From: EW11 sp035765635
Lineage (GTDB): Bacteria > Verrucomicrobiota > Verrucomicrobiia > Opitutales > Opitutaceae
Direction: 5' to 3'
DNA: 64,000 bases
Assembly: GCA_035765635.1 (NCBI GenBank)
Contig: DASTWZ010000021.1
Coordinates: 1 to 64,000, forward strand
Positions 41,645 to 50,200 of the stretch are shown one piece after another (the stretch's first letter is position 1; each line of letters starts with the position of its first letter). Both the position numbers and the translations under genes were made by a program. The notes under the pieces are model-generated. The model was not told where the DNA came from. It worked only from the letters and a program-made list of their open reading frames with translations, and ran no database searches.

Positions 41645-44350
41645 TCAATTTCCGTTCGCCTTCGGCAGCTCGATCCAAAACGTGCTGCCTTCTCCCAGGG
41701 CCGATTGGAGGCCGGTCGTGCCACCCATGCGTTCGGCGGCCTTCTTCACGATCGCGAGCCCGATGCCAGTGCCCTCGAATGCCGGCTGAAGCCGGTGGAA
41801 AATTTCGAAAATCTTGGCGTGGGCCTGAGGCGCGATGCCGATGCCATTGTCTTTGAAATACACCCTGACGTGACCGTCGCGCACGTCCGCCCAAATCCGC
41901 ACGTGCGGCGTGACGCCAGGCGCGACGAATTTGACCGCGTTATCGAGCAGATTGGAAACGCACGGCGTGAGCGCGGCCTCGTTGCCGATGACGGGAGGAA
42001 ACTCTCCTTCGAGTTCGATCACCGCCGCGGGAGTTTGAAAGGTCGGATATGTGTCAACGATTCCGCGGATCAAGGCCGCGACATCGATCGGCGTGAGCGG
42101 CAGATCGGCGCGCATCATCCGGCTGTAACTCAGGCCATCCTGAATCAGTCGATCCATGCGTTGAGCTCCATTGCTGATTCGACGCACGTAGTCGGACGCT
42201 TTTGCACTGATCGGTCCGCATTCCTCGACGAGCAGCTGCGCGAACCCCTGCATCGCTCGCAATGGAGCGCGCATGTCGTGCACGATGCTGTAGGAAAATG
42301 CCTCCAGGTCGCCGACGATTTCATTCAATCGCGCAGTGCGCTGCTGCACGAGTGACTCCAAGTGCACCGCGCGACTTCTCAGCTGCTCGTGCGCTTCGTT
42401 CAGCGCGTGTTCGGTGCGCTTCCGTTCCGTGATGTCGACAATCGAGCCGACCCATCCAACGACCTGCCCGGCATCGTCCGTCTCGGGCGTGTAGATGCAA
42501 TGGAGGTGGCGCGGACCGTTGCTTTTTTGGAGATCGACCTGGCATTCGAATTCTTCCCGGTTGCCCCGCAGGACGTTTTCCATGTGCGGCAGGACGGCTT
42601 TAAGTTCATTTTCCGGCACGCACTCTTCGATCCGCTTTCCTGCGATATTCTCGAGCGACAAATTGCGCATTTCCGCATACGCGCGGCTCACGAAGCGGAA
42701 GCGCAAATCGCGAGTGCACCGCGTGAGCAAGAAAGGCGTGCGATTGATGATCGCGGCCAGTTCCGCTTCCCGCTCGCGCAAGATTGCGTGCGCCTTGCGC
42801 TCCGGCGTCGCATCGCGAAACACCAGGACCACGCCAAAGAGCGGCTTGCCCGGTTCGCAGATCGGCGCGGCGCTGTCGTCGATCGGCGTCTCCGTACCGT
42901 CGGGCCTGATGAGCACCGTGTGGTTTGCCAGTCCCACCACGCCGCCCACGCGCAGCACTTTCGTGACCGGATTCTCGACCTCGAGCCGGGTCTCTTCGTT
43001 GACAATGTGGAAAACTTCCGGGAGTGGCCGACCGACCGCCGCCGGATTCTTCCAACCCGTCAATCGTTCCGCCTCGGCATTGAGAAAAGTCACGTTGCCC
43101 TGCGCATCGGTCACGGCCACGCCGTCGCCAATGCACGCCAGCGTCGTGGCGAGAAGTTCCTTTTCACGCACCAATGCCTCGCGCGCCGCGACGAGGTCGC
43201 TGATGTCGTGAATGATTTTCGACGCGCCGATGAATTCGCCATCATCGGATCTGATGGGCGAAACGCTGAGCGCGACCGGGATTTGCCTTCCGTCTTTTGC
43301 GACGCGCTTCGTCTCGAGACGTTCGACGATTTGACCGTTCCGCAGGCGATCGAGGATGAAATTCTCCTCCTGCAGACGCTCAGGCGGAATCAACATCGTC
43401 ACGGACTTGCCGACGATTTCGTCTTCGGTATAGCCGAAGAGCCTCTGCGCGCTGGCATTCCAAGTCTGGATTATGCCGTTCAGATCCTTGGTGATCATCA
43501 CATCTCCGGAATTTTCGACGATCGCGGCGAGCCGTGCCTTCGCCGCCAGCGCCTTGCGCTCCTTCGTGGCATCGCGAAAAACCAACACGACGCCCGAGAC
43601 CGAGCCATCAGCCTGGCGAATCGACGCCGCGCTGTCGTCGATCGCCGTTTCCGATCCGTCCTTCGCCACGAGCAACGTGTGATTGGCGAGACCGACGACC
43701 CTGCCGCTGCGCAGTACTTTCTCCACCGGACTTTCCGTCGGCTTGCGAGTTCGCTCGCTGATGATGTGAAACACCTCCGGCAAACGCCGGCCCTTGGCTT
43801 CGCCCTCCGTCCAGCCGGTCAAGCGACTGGCTTCGGGGTTGATAAACGTGATGCACCCAATCGCGTCCGTCGCGATCACGCCATCGCCGATGCTGGAGAG
43901 CGTGACCGCCAGCGCGCTCTGATCGCGTTGTCTCAACGCCGCCTCGCGCGCGAGCCGCGAACGAGCCGCGTGCATGGTTTCGATCGCGGCGACAATTATT
44001 CCGGAGGAGAAAACAAACGTGATCAACGCGAGCACGCTCGTGCCCGACAGCGCGCTCAGCGAGTGGACGGGCTCCATGAAAAACCAATCGGCGGCGAACG
44101 CGGACAAAACGAGACTCACGATCGCAGGCTTCAGGCGTCCAAACCACGCCACGACCGCGACGGCCGGAAAAAACGTGATAAAGGGAAGATTCGTCGGCCC
44201 CATCTGGGGCGTGACAACCGTGCGAACCGCGATTGCGATGGCCACTGCGCCTAGAGCGAGGCCGTAGCGGGCCCAAACGGAAGGGGGAGTTGGGTTAGCG
44301 TTATCGGGCAACATGCAGTTTGTTGCCGTTTGGACCATAATCCCGGCCAA
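41645..44350 (-). CDS. Multi-PAS sensor histidine kinase with DUF4118-like membrane domain
   Basis: The protein has up to 901 residues. The N-terminus has three to four helices in the KdpD-like DUF4118 arrangement (about residues 25-125; NLPFITFFPAVAVVAWFG). Four PAS units follow, two of them near-duplicates (SSIGDGVIATDAIG...ERKA and ACIGDGVAVTDAQG...ERKA), plus TKDLNGIIQTWNASAQRLFG and a fourth before ITERKRTE. The HisKA box is FSYSIVHDMRAPLRAMQGFA with His near 691. The ATPase domain has NLLDNAVKF, DNGIGI and GTGIGLAIVKKA. No receiver or partner regulator is adjacent, so its output is unknown. Starts at 44338 or 44314 are possible. Confidence 0.93.
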   Translation of the reverse strand: MAGIMVQTATNCMLPDNANPTPPSVWARYGLALGAVAIAIAVRTVVTPQMGPTNLPFITFFPAVAVVAWFGRLKPAIVSLVLSAFAADWFFMEPVHSLSALSGTSVLALITFVFSSGIIVAAIETMHAARSRLAREAALRQRDQSALAVTLSSIGDGVIATDAIGCITFINPEASRLTGWTEGEAKGRRLPEVFHIISERTRKPTESPVEKVLRSGRVVGLANHTLLVAKDGSETAIDDSAASIRQADGSVSGVVLVFRDATKERKALAAKARLAAIVENSGDVMITKDLNGIIQTWNASAQRLFGYTEDEIVGKSVTMLIPPERLQEENFILDRLRNGQIVERLETKRVAKDGRQIPVALSVSPIRSDDGEFIGASKIIHDISDLVAAREALVREKELLATTLACIGDGVAVTDAQGNVTFLNAEAERLTGWKNPAAVGRPLPEVFHIVNEETRLEVENPVTKVLRVGGVVGLANHTVLIRPDGTETPIDDSAAPICEPGKPLFGVVLVFRDATPERKAHAILREREAELAAIINRTPFLLTRCTRDLRFRFVSRAYAEMRNLSLENIAGKRIEECVPENELKAVLPHMENVLRGNREEFECQVDLQKSNGPRHLHCIYTPETDDAGQVVGWVGSIVDITERKRTEHALNEAHEQLRSRAVHLESLVQQRTARLNEIVGDLEAFSYSIVHDMRAPLRAMQGFAQLLVEECGPISAKASDYVRRISNGAQRMDRLIQDGLSYSRMMRADLPLTPIDVAALIRGIVDTYPTFQTPAAVIELEGEFPPVIGNEAALTPCVSNLLDNAVKFVAPGVTPHVRIWADVRDGHVRVYFKDNGIGIAPQAHAKIFEIFHRLQPAFEGTGIGLAIVKKAAERMGGTTGLQSALGEGSTFWIELPKANGN

Positions 44351-44634
44351 TGTATCTGGCTCAGGCCACTTAGTAAGCCGTGGAGAGTTTCACCATTTGC
44401 GGTACGGAGGTCGACACCACGTCCGCCTGATTCACTTCGGGCGCGCCCCTCGGAGACAATCTGACGCGGCGATCTTACGAGCGACTTCACGCCGACAAAA
44501 TCGTTGGGCTGCGGCCGGCCACCGCAGTTCACGCGTGATCGGACGAGTTCGTATTATCCCCCGTCCCGATCAACATTTTCATGTCTTGGTGGAACAACGC
44601 GGTTGCCATGACTCAAGCGAGTCATCCCAAGCCC

Positions 44635-46188
44635 ATGAAAACCTTGCTCTTCTTTGTCGTCTGCCTCGCCACCGCTGCCGGAATTTCCACCACCGGATTT
44701 GCCGCGGACGCGACAAAATCTCCGCCCAACATCGTTTTCATTTTTTCCGACGATCACGCCTGGCAGGCGATCAGCGCTTACGGCGATGCACGCAAACTGA
44801 ACGAAACGCCGAATATCGATCGCATCGCAAAAAACGGAATGCGCTTCGACCGCTGTCTCGTGCCGAATCCTCTATGCGGCCCGAGTCGCGCGTGCGTGCT
44901 CACCGGCACCTACAACCACATCAATGGCTTCGTGAACAACTCGAACTGCGCCTTCGACGGCTCGCAGGTCACGTTTCCGAAGCTGCTGCAGCGCGCCGGC
45001 TATCAGACAGCCATCATCGGCAAATGGCACTTGGAGACCGACCCCACCGGTTTCGATTTCTGGCAGATCCTTCCCGGCCAGGGCATCTACTACAACCCGC
45101 CGATGATTCGAAATGGCGAGAAGGTTCAGACCGAAGGGTATGTCACCGACATCATCACGGACTTGTCACTCGACTGGCTGAAAAATCGGGACCGCAAGAA
45201 ACCCTTTCTCCTCATGATGCATCACAAGGCGCCACACCGCTGGTGGGAGCCTGCATTGCGCGATCTCGATGCGGACCACGGCCGCCATTACGACGAGCCG
45301 CCGACACTCTTCGATGATTACAGCGGACGCGGACCCGCCGTGCACGACCAGGACATGACGATCGCACACACCCTGACCGACCGCGATCTGAAGTTGATCC
45401 CGATGGTCGATCTGACGCCGGAGGAGCGGAAACGCTGGGACGAATATTATGGGCCGCGGAACGCGGAGTTCAGAAAGCAAAACCTGAAGGGCGACGATCT
45501 CGTACGCTGGAAATACCAACGCTACCTGCACGACTATCTCGCCTGCATCCGAGCGGTGGACGACAGCGTCGGGCGAGTGCTCGACTATCTCGACGCCGCA
45601 GGTTTGGCCGAAAACACCATCGTGGTGTACGCCTCCGACCAAGGCTTCTTCATGGGCGAACACGGCTGGTTCGATAAGCGATGGATTTTCGAGGAGTCGA
45701 TGAAGACGCCGTTTGTCGTTCGCTGGCCGGCGGTGATCAAGCCGGGGAGCGTCAACACGCAGATCGTCTCGAATATCGATTTCGCAGAAACCTTCCTCGA
45801 CGCTGCCGGCGTCGCCGTGCCCTCCGAGATGCAAGGACGAAGCCTGCTGCCGCTCTTCAAGGACGAGCACACGGATTGGCGCACGTCGTTTTATTTTCAG
45901 TATTTCGAGTATCCCGAGCCGCATCGTGTGCGCCCGCACTTCGGCGTCGTGACGGATCGCTACAAGCTGGTGCACTACTTCGGCCCGGGCGGCGACGATT
46001 ACACGGAGCTGTACGATCGCGTGAGCGATCCGCGCGAAATGAAAGACGTGGCCAAGGAAGCGAAGTACGCCGATACCAAGGCGGATCTGGAAAAAGAACT
46101 CACGCGGCTGCGCAAAGAGCTGAAGGTACCGGATGAGGTGCCCGCTTATTGGTTCGGCGGTAAACGACCGGAATCGGGAAAACTTTAA
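44635..46188 (+). CDS. Secreted sulfatase (type I, formylglycine)
   Basis: The 517-residue enzyme has a signal peptide (LLFFVVCLATAAGISTTGFA) and the sulfatase fold. The opening is PPNIVFIFSDDHAWQAI with metal-binding Asp residues, the modification site is CGPSR (Cys81), followed by LTGTYNH and the IIGKWHL block. VYASDQGFFMGEHGWFDKRW supplies later metal and sulfate ligands. It would remove sulfate from a carbohydrate once converted to formylglycine; no maturase gene is nearby. ATG 44635 is chosen for the signal peptide over ATG 44581. Its setting among pectinases suggests marine or sulfated substrates. Confidence 0.94.
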   Translation: MKTLLFFVVCLATAAGISTTGFAADATKSPPNIVFIFSDDHAWQAISAYGDARKLNETPNIDRIAKNGMRFDRCLVPNPLCGPSRACVLTGTYNHINGFVNNSNCAFDGSQVTFPKLLQRAGYQTAIIGKWHLETDPTGFDFWQILPGQGIYYNPPMIRNGEKVQTEGYVTDIITDLSLDWLKNRDRKKPFLLMMHHKAPHRWWEPALRDLDADHGRHYDEPPTLFDDYSGRGPAVHDQDMTIAHTLTDRDLKLIPMVDLTPEERKRWDEYYGPRNAEFRKQNLKGDDLVRWKYQRYLHDYLACIRAVDDSVGRVLDYLDAAGLAENTIVVYASDQGFFMGEHGWFDKRWIFEESMKTPFVVRWPAVIKPGSVNTQIVSNIDFAETFLDAAGVAVPSEMQGRSLLPLFKDEHTDWRTSFYFQYFEYPEPHRVRPHFGVVTDRYKLVHYFGPGGDDYTELYDRVSDPREMKDVAKEAKYADTKADLEKELTRLRKELKVPDEVPAYWFGGKRPESGKL

Positions 46189-46225
46189 GCGCGTTTTAAA
46201 AAAGGTGTGGCCGAAAAAAAGGCGC

Positions 46226-46262
46226 AGTGCTGCGGCCGCGTTTCCAAACGCGGCTGTTCCCC
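46226..46262. repeat. GC hairpin after the sulfatase gene
   Basis: GCGGCCGCGTTTCCAAACGC followed by GGCTG folds into a hairpin that matches the first hairpin of the 22505 repeat. It lies 40 bases beyond the sulfatase stop and may help to end its transcript. Confidence 0.55.
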
Positions 46263-46381
46263 TCTGCCATCCAGGCAGTTTTACTAAACCGCTCGAAGCG
46301 TTCGTCGAAGACGCGGAAGCGTAACGACACGCGCAGCAAAAATTCATTCGTCTTCTTCAGTCGGAAGCTCGTGCTCAAGGC

Positions 46382-47755
46382 ATGAACTTCCGACCTCCGG
46401 TTCTCCTGGCCCTTGCTGCACTTGCGATTCCCGCCGCGCTGTCGGCGGCAAATCCTGCGCCCGTTGCTTCATCCGCGGCTGCGTCTGCGGCTGCGTCTGA
46501 TTTGCCGGCGTTCCCCGGAGCCGAAGGTTTCGGGGCAAACACGCCGGGCGGGCGCGGCGGCAAAGTCATTTTCGTGACGAACCTCGAGGACTCCGGTCCG
46601 GGCAGCCTTCGCGACGCGTGCGAGGCCGACGGACCGCGCATCGTCGTGTTTCGCGTCAGCGGGACGATCGCGTTGAAGTCAGATATCACCGTCAAAAAAC
46701 CGTTTCTCACCATCGCCGGCCAAACCGCGCCGGGAGACGGAATTTGTCTGCGAGATGCCACGTTTGGCATCGCGACGCACGACGTGGTGGTTCGCTATTT
46801 GCGCAGCCGGCTCGGTGACGTGACGAGTCGGCAAGCGGACGCCTTCGACGTGCTCCACGGTTCGCGCAATGTCGTGCTCGACCATATTTCCGCGACGTGG
46901 TCGATCGACGAAGCGCTGTCTCTCTCCGGCAACAATCAATACATCACCGTTCAATGGTGCCTGATCGGCGAGTCGCTCCGCCAGAGCAAGCACGCCAAAG
47001 GCGCGCACGGCTACGGTTCGCTGGCTCGTGCGAATGGGCCGATCACGTTTCACCACAATCTCTGGATCCATAACGATTCGCGGAATCCGCGCATGGGGGA
47101 CAACTACGGACGCGGGCCGGGTTTCCCGACCTTCGATGTGCGAAACAACGTGATCTACGATTACGGCACGACCGCGACCGGGCTGACGCAGGGCAATCTG
47201 AAGATCAACTACGTCGCGAACTACATTCGCCCGGGCCCGAGCAGCAAAGCGAAGACCCCGATCACGATCGGCAACAAGCCGCTCGACTCGGACATCGTGT
47301 TTTATATCCGCGACAACGTCGTCGATGGCAGCGAGGAGTTCACCAAGGACAACGGTAAGTTCGTGAGCGCCTACGAAATCGACGGCAAGCGACAGGTCCG
47401 CCTCGCCGATCAGCCTTTCGACGCGCCCAAGGTCACCACGGTGCCCGCGACCGAGGCCGTCGACCTGGTGCTCGCAAGTGTCGGCGCCTCGCGGCCAACA
47501 CGCGACGCGGTCGATGCCCGCCTCGTGAATCACGCGCGGACGCGCACAGGAAAGATGATCAATTCGCAGACCGAAGTCGGCGGCTGGCCGGAGTTGAAAT
47601 CAGCCACGCCCCCGAAGGACTCGGACAACGACGGCATGGCGGACAGCTTCGAAACTCGGCATGATCTCGACTCGAGTGATGCGAGCGACGCCGCGAAACT
47701 CGCCCCGAGCGGCTACACCTGGATCGAGGAATATCTCAACAGTCTGGTGAAGTAA
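46382..47755 (+). CDS. Secreted pectate lyase-like protein (PL1-type beta-helix)
   Basis: The 457-residue protein has a signal peptide (LLALAALAIPAALSA), an Ala/Ser linker and the DLPAFPGAEGFGANTPGGRG start typical of PL1 relatives. Strands follow: VIFVTNLEDSGPGSLRDACE, VVFRVSGTIALKSDITVKKP, FLTIAGQTAPGDGICLRDAT and NVVLDHISATWSIDEALSL. ITFHHNLWIHNDSRNPRMG contains the region with catalytic and calcium-binding residues. A Ca-type loop DSDNDGMADSFE appears near the end. It would cleave polygalacturonate by beta-elimination, complementing CE8 and GH28. It is 193 bases after the sulfatase gene. Confidence 0.92.
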   Translation: MNFRPPVLLALAALAIPAALSAANPAPVASSAAASAAASDLPAFPGAEGFGANTPGGRGGKVIFVTNLEDSGPGSLRDACEADGPRIVVFRVSGTIALKSDITVKKPFLTIAGQTAPGDGICLRDATFGIATHDVVVRYLRSRLGDVTSRQADAFDVLHGSRNVVLDHISATWSIDEALSLSGNNQYITVQWCLIGESLRQSKHAKGAHGYGSLARANGPITFHHNLWIHNDSRNPRMGDNYGRGPGFPTFDVRNNVIYDYGTTATGLTQGNLKINYVANYIRPGPSSKAKTPITIGNKPLDSDIVFYIRDNVVDGSEEFTKDNGKFVSAYEIDGKRQVRLADQPFDAPKVTTVPATEAVDLVLASVGASRPTRDAVDARLVNHARTRTGKMINSQTEVGGWPELKSATPPKDSDNDGMADSFETRHDLDSSDASDAAKLAPSGYTWIEEYLNSLVK

Positions 47756-47797
47756 TTCCGGGCTCGCGACCGCGATAAATAGCAGGCCCGAACAGCG

Positions 47798-48060
47798 AAT
47801 TTTTTTAGCCGCAAAAAGGCGCAAAAAGCGCAAAGAGGATTTCGGGTTTGCGACGTCGCTCGCAATGGCCGTTCCACAACGCGGTTGGGCTATTGGTTTG
47901 TAACTCCAAACCCAAAAACCAGACCGCTCCCGAGCCAGGAATCTCTGAGCCGCGTCGGCCTAACAAAAATCCTCTTTGTGTATCCTGAGCCCCTTTGCGG
48001 CTAAAAACTCACCATGGCAAAACCCTGCGCCTTTGCCCCGCGATGCCTTTCGCGGCTACA
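47798..48060 (+). repeat. MITE-like repeat family A, copy 5 (longest)
   Basis: This forward copy runs from TTTTTTTAGCCGCAAAAAGG through the central hairpin to CTCACCATGGCAAAACCCTG and GATGCCTTTCGCGGCTACA. The last 50 bases also occur, inverted, at copy 6, and show that the element is longer than the central 210 bases. Confidence 0.88.
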
Positions 48061-48079
48061 GTTTAATTTTATACGCTTT

Positions 48080-48137
48080 AGCGGAGCGCCGGCCTCCCGG
48101 GCGGCCAACCTTTTATCGCGGCGCTAGCCGCGGACTC
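48080..48137. repeat. GC-rich palindromic repeat family D, copy 3
   Basis: GCGGAGCGCCGGCCTCCCGG is followed by a hairpin CGCGGCGCTAGCCGCG, as in copy 1. Together with A5, C3 and R1 it fills the 860-base gap 47756-48615, which contains no gene. Confidence 0.75.
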
Positions 48138-48164
48138 GCTTCGTCGCGAGAAGCGGCATCCTTG

Positions 48165-48411
48165 CCGATCGAGTCCGTCCGCGCCTTGTGGCGCGGACTA
48201 TAGAAAGAAAATGCCGGCGTGGACGCCAGCGCTCCCAGTCGCAAGCGTGCTTTCCTCTCGTTTTTGTTTGCGCTGCCAGCGCCTCCTGCCGCTTGGAACG
48301 GCGCACTCGGCCGTCCGAGCGCCGGCGTCTCGCCGATGTCGAGGTATTGGCCGAGCGGCGGCGTTATCGCCGACGTCGGCCACTGGGAGCGCTGGCGTCC
48401 TCGCCGGCATT
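48165..48411. repeat. GC-rich palindromic repeat family C, copy 3 (reversed)
   Basis: Here the GATCGAGTCCGTCCGCGCCT element precedes the AATGCCGGCGTGGACGCCAG arm, the opposite of copies 1 and 2. The partner arm CTGGGAGCGCTGGCGTCCTC ends in GCCGGCATT at 48411. The loop holds CGTCTCGCCGATGTCG units. Confidence 0.8.
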
Positions 48412-48449
48412 CATCTCGATGCCGGCTCAATCGTTAAAACATCGCTGAC

Positions 48450-48513
48450 AAGGGGTCATGCCTTACCACTCACCTTCACGCAGGCAGAGGTAAATGGTAA
48501 AGCATGACCCCTT
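48450..48513. repeat. REP hairpin family R, copy 1
   Basis: AAGGGGTCATGCCTTACCAC pairs with GGTAAAGCATGACCCCTT across a loop of about 20 bases. It is the type of hairpin mobilised by RAYT (REP-associated tyrosine) transposases. It lies 100 bases upstream of the beta-propeller gene. Confidence 0.85.
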
Positions 48514-48615
48514 AATCGCCGCTTCCCCCGCCCAGACTGCCAAGCTTCCAGTTGATGAGGTTTTGGCGCGGCATTCGGGTTGAAGGGATGCTGCAGTGAG
48601 AGGAGTTATAGCGGA

Positions 48616-49803
48616 ATGCATCGCCTTCTTCTCGCCCTTGCTCTCATTTTTCCGCTCCGCGCGCTCGCGGACTCGCCGATGTTTCGCGGAGACGCGGCGC
48701 ACACCGGCGTCTACGCGCCGCCGGCAAAACCGATTGCGGGAAAAATCGCCTGGTCCTACGAGCCCATCACCTGGGAACAGTATCAAGCGCTCGAGGACAT
48801 GGACGGCACGTTCATCTGGCCGACCACGCCCGCGGTCGTGGAAGGACGCATCTATTTTTGCGCAGGTCCGTTTTTCATCTGCCTCGATGAGGCCGGGAAA
48901 CCGGTTTACCGTGTGCGTCTCGCCGGATGCAGCCTCGCGAGTCCGGCGATTGCCGACGGTCTCGCGTTTGTCCCTTCGGATGCCGGGGTCCTCGCCGCGC
49001 TCGACGTTAAAAACGGCGATGTGCGTTGGACCGCGCGGATCGGCGGCGCATCCCAGCTTCGTCAGATCGATAACTGGGATGTCTATCAATCCTCGCCGAC
49101 CGTGGCCGGGGGCGTGGTTTACATCGGTGGGGTGGACGGGCGCATTTACGCGATCGAGGCGCGCGATGGCGCGGTGAAATGGAGTTTTGCCACGGGCCGC
49201 GTCGTGCGCGCGACGCCGGCCGTCGCCGATGGACGCGTCTTCTGCGGCAGCTTTGATGGAAACGTCTACGCGCTGGACGCTGCGACTGGGAAACAGCTTT
49301 GGGCCGTGAACACGAAAACCCCTGGCGTGCCTTGGAACGCGGTGCAGGGATCGTGCGCCGTCGTCGATGGCCGCGTTTACGTGGGAAGCCGCAGCGCGCA
49401 TTTTTATGCGATCGATGCCGCGGACGGAAAAATTCTTTGGCGCCACGACGCCAAGGGCGGCTGGGTGCCGAGTTCGCCCGCCGTGCGCGATGGCGTCGCG
49501 TATGTCGGCCAATCCGATGGAAACAAAGTGACCGCGCTCTCGGCCGATGGACATGTCCAATGGTCGTTCGACTCGCCGAACGAGACCTTCGCCTCGCCCG
49601 CGCTCGCCGGGGATGTCCTGTATGTGGCCGGTAACGACAACTACAACATGCGCGGCAAAGGCAGCCTCAGCGCCGTCGACATCAAGACCGGCAAATCCCT
49701 CTGGAATCTCGAACTCCCGGCCAGCGTCTGGTCATCCCCCGTCGTCGTCGGCGACACCATCTATCTCGGCTGCGCCGACGGAAAACTATACGCCATCAAA
49801 TAG
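48616..49803 (+). CDS. Secreted PQQ-binding-like beta-propeller protein
   Basis: The 395-residue protein has a signal peptide (LLLALALIFPLRALA) and at least six propeller blades. Each contains the PQQ-like repeat pattern (GVVYIGGVDGRIYAIEARDG, GRVFCGSFDGNVYALDAATG, GRVYVGSRSAHFYAIDAADG, GDTIYLGCADGKLYAIK), with the tryptophan docking WSF/WR(F) steps. No catalytic motif of a PQQ dehydrogenase is apparent, so it may be a BamB-like or structural propeller. The GAGGAG site upstream supports ATG 48616. It is monocistronic. Confidence 0.9.
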   Translation: MHRLLLALALIFPLRALADSPMFRGDAAHTGVYAPPAKPIAGKIAWSYEPITWEQYQALEDMDGTFIWPTTPAVVEGRIYFCAGPFFICLDEAGKPVYRVRLAGCSLASPAIADGLAFVPSDAGVLAALDVKNGDVRWTARIGGASQLRQIDNWDVYQSSPTVAGGVVYIGGVDGRIYAIEARDGAVKWSFATGRVVRATPAVADGRVFCGSFDGNVYALDAATGKQLWAVNTKTPGVPWNAVQGSCAVVDGRVYVGSRSAHFYAIDAADGKILWRHDAKGGWVPSSPAVRDGVAYVGQSDGNKVTALSADGHVQWSFDSPNETFASPALAGDVLYVAGNDNYNMRGKGSLSAVDIKTGKSLWNLELPASVWSSPVVVGDTIYLGCADGKLYAIK

Positions 49804-49912
49804 GCCGCGCGGCATCGCGCGCGCCGATATTTCTCATCCCGAAAAGAAAGGAGTCGCTTTCGGCGGAAGTTGCGCCCGAGGACCGACGAGGATTGCACGA
49901 TTGGACAACCCC

Positions 49913-50189
49913 ATGTCCCTGCTGCCCGACTCCGCGATTCAGATCCTGGAAGACGAGTGCGTCCTATCGGGCTCCATGATCTGGCCAATGATCGAAGCGT
50001 ATTACGGCTCCTCTGGCCCTAAAGCATGGCACGAGACCCCTTATTACCCAACGAGCAACGCGTTCATCGGCGATCTTGGAGCGAGAAAGAGACCTCGCCG
50101 CCGCTCTGATCGAATACCGCAAAGCCGCGGAATTTGACCCTGCGCCGGATATCTGCCGCGCTGCGATCGAGCGCCTCTCCTCTGATTAA
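49913..50189 (+). pseudogene. Frameshifted small gene ending at a REP half-site
   Basis: One frame gives MSLLPDSAIQILEDECVLSG and continues to SNAFIGD at about 50074. Shifting by one base at about 50070 continues as AILERERDLAAALIEYRKAA with an ERLSSD end, and a TAA formed at the boundary of the REP half-site. The second part is TPR-like (EYRKAAEFDPAP). The two pieces look like one gene broken by a single-base indel. The function is not recognised. It converges on the MscS gene. Confidence 0.6.
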
Positions 50190-50200
50190 GGGGTCATGCG
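50188..50200 (+). repeat. REP half-site, family R copy 2
   Basis: AAGGGGTCATGCG is only one arm of the REP hairpin. It supplies the TAA at 50187-50189 for the plus-strand remnant and the TGA (TCA at 50194-50196) for the minus-strand MscS gene. Confidence 0.7.

Noticed and set aside
42362..44254. A 630-residue open frame on the plus strand
   Set aside because: It is antisense to the multi-PAS histidine kinase, whose domains are unmistakable. Its own composition (Arg/Asp/His-rich, no domain) is that of a GC-driven shadow frame.
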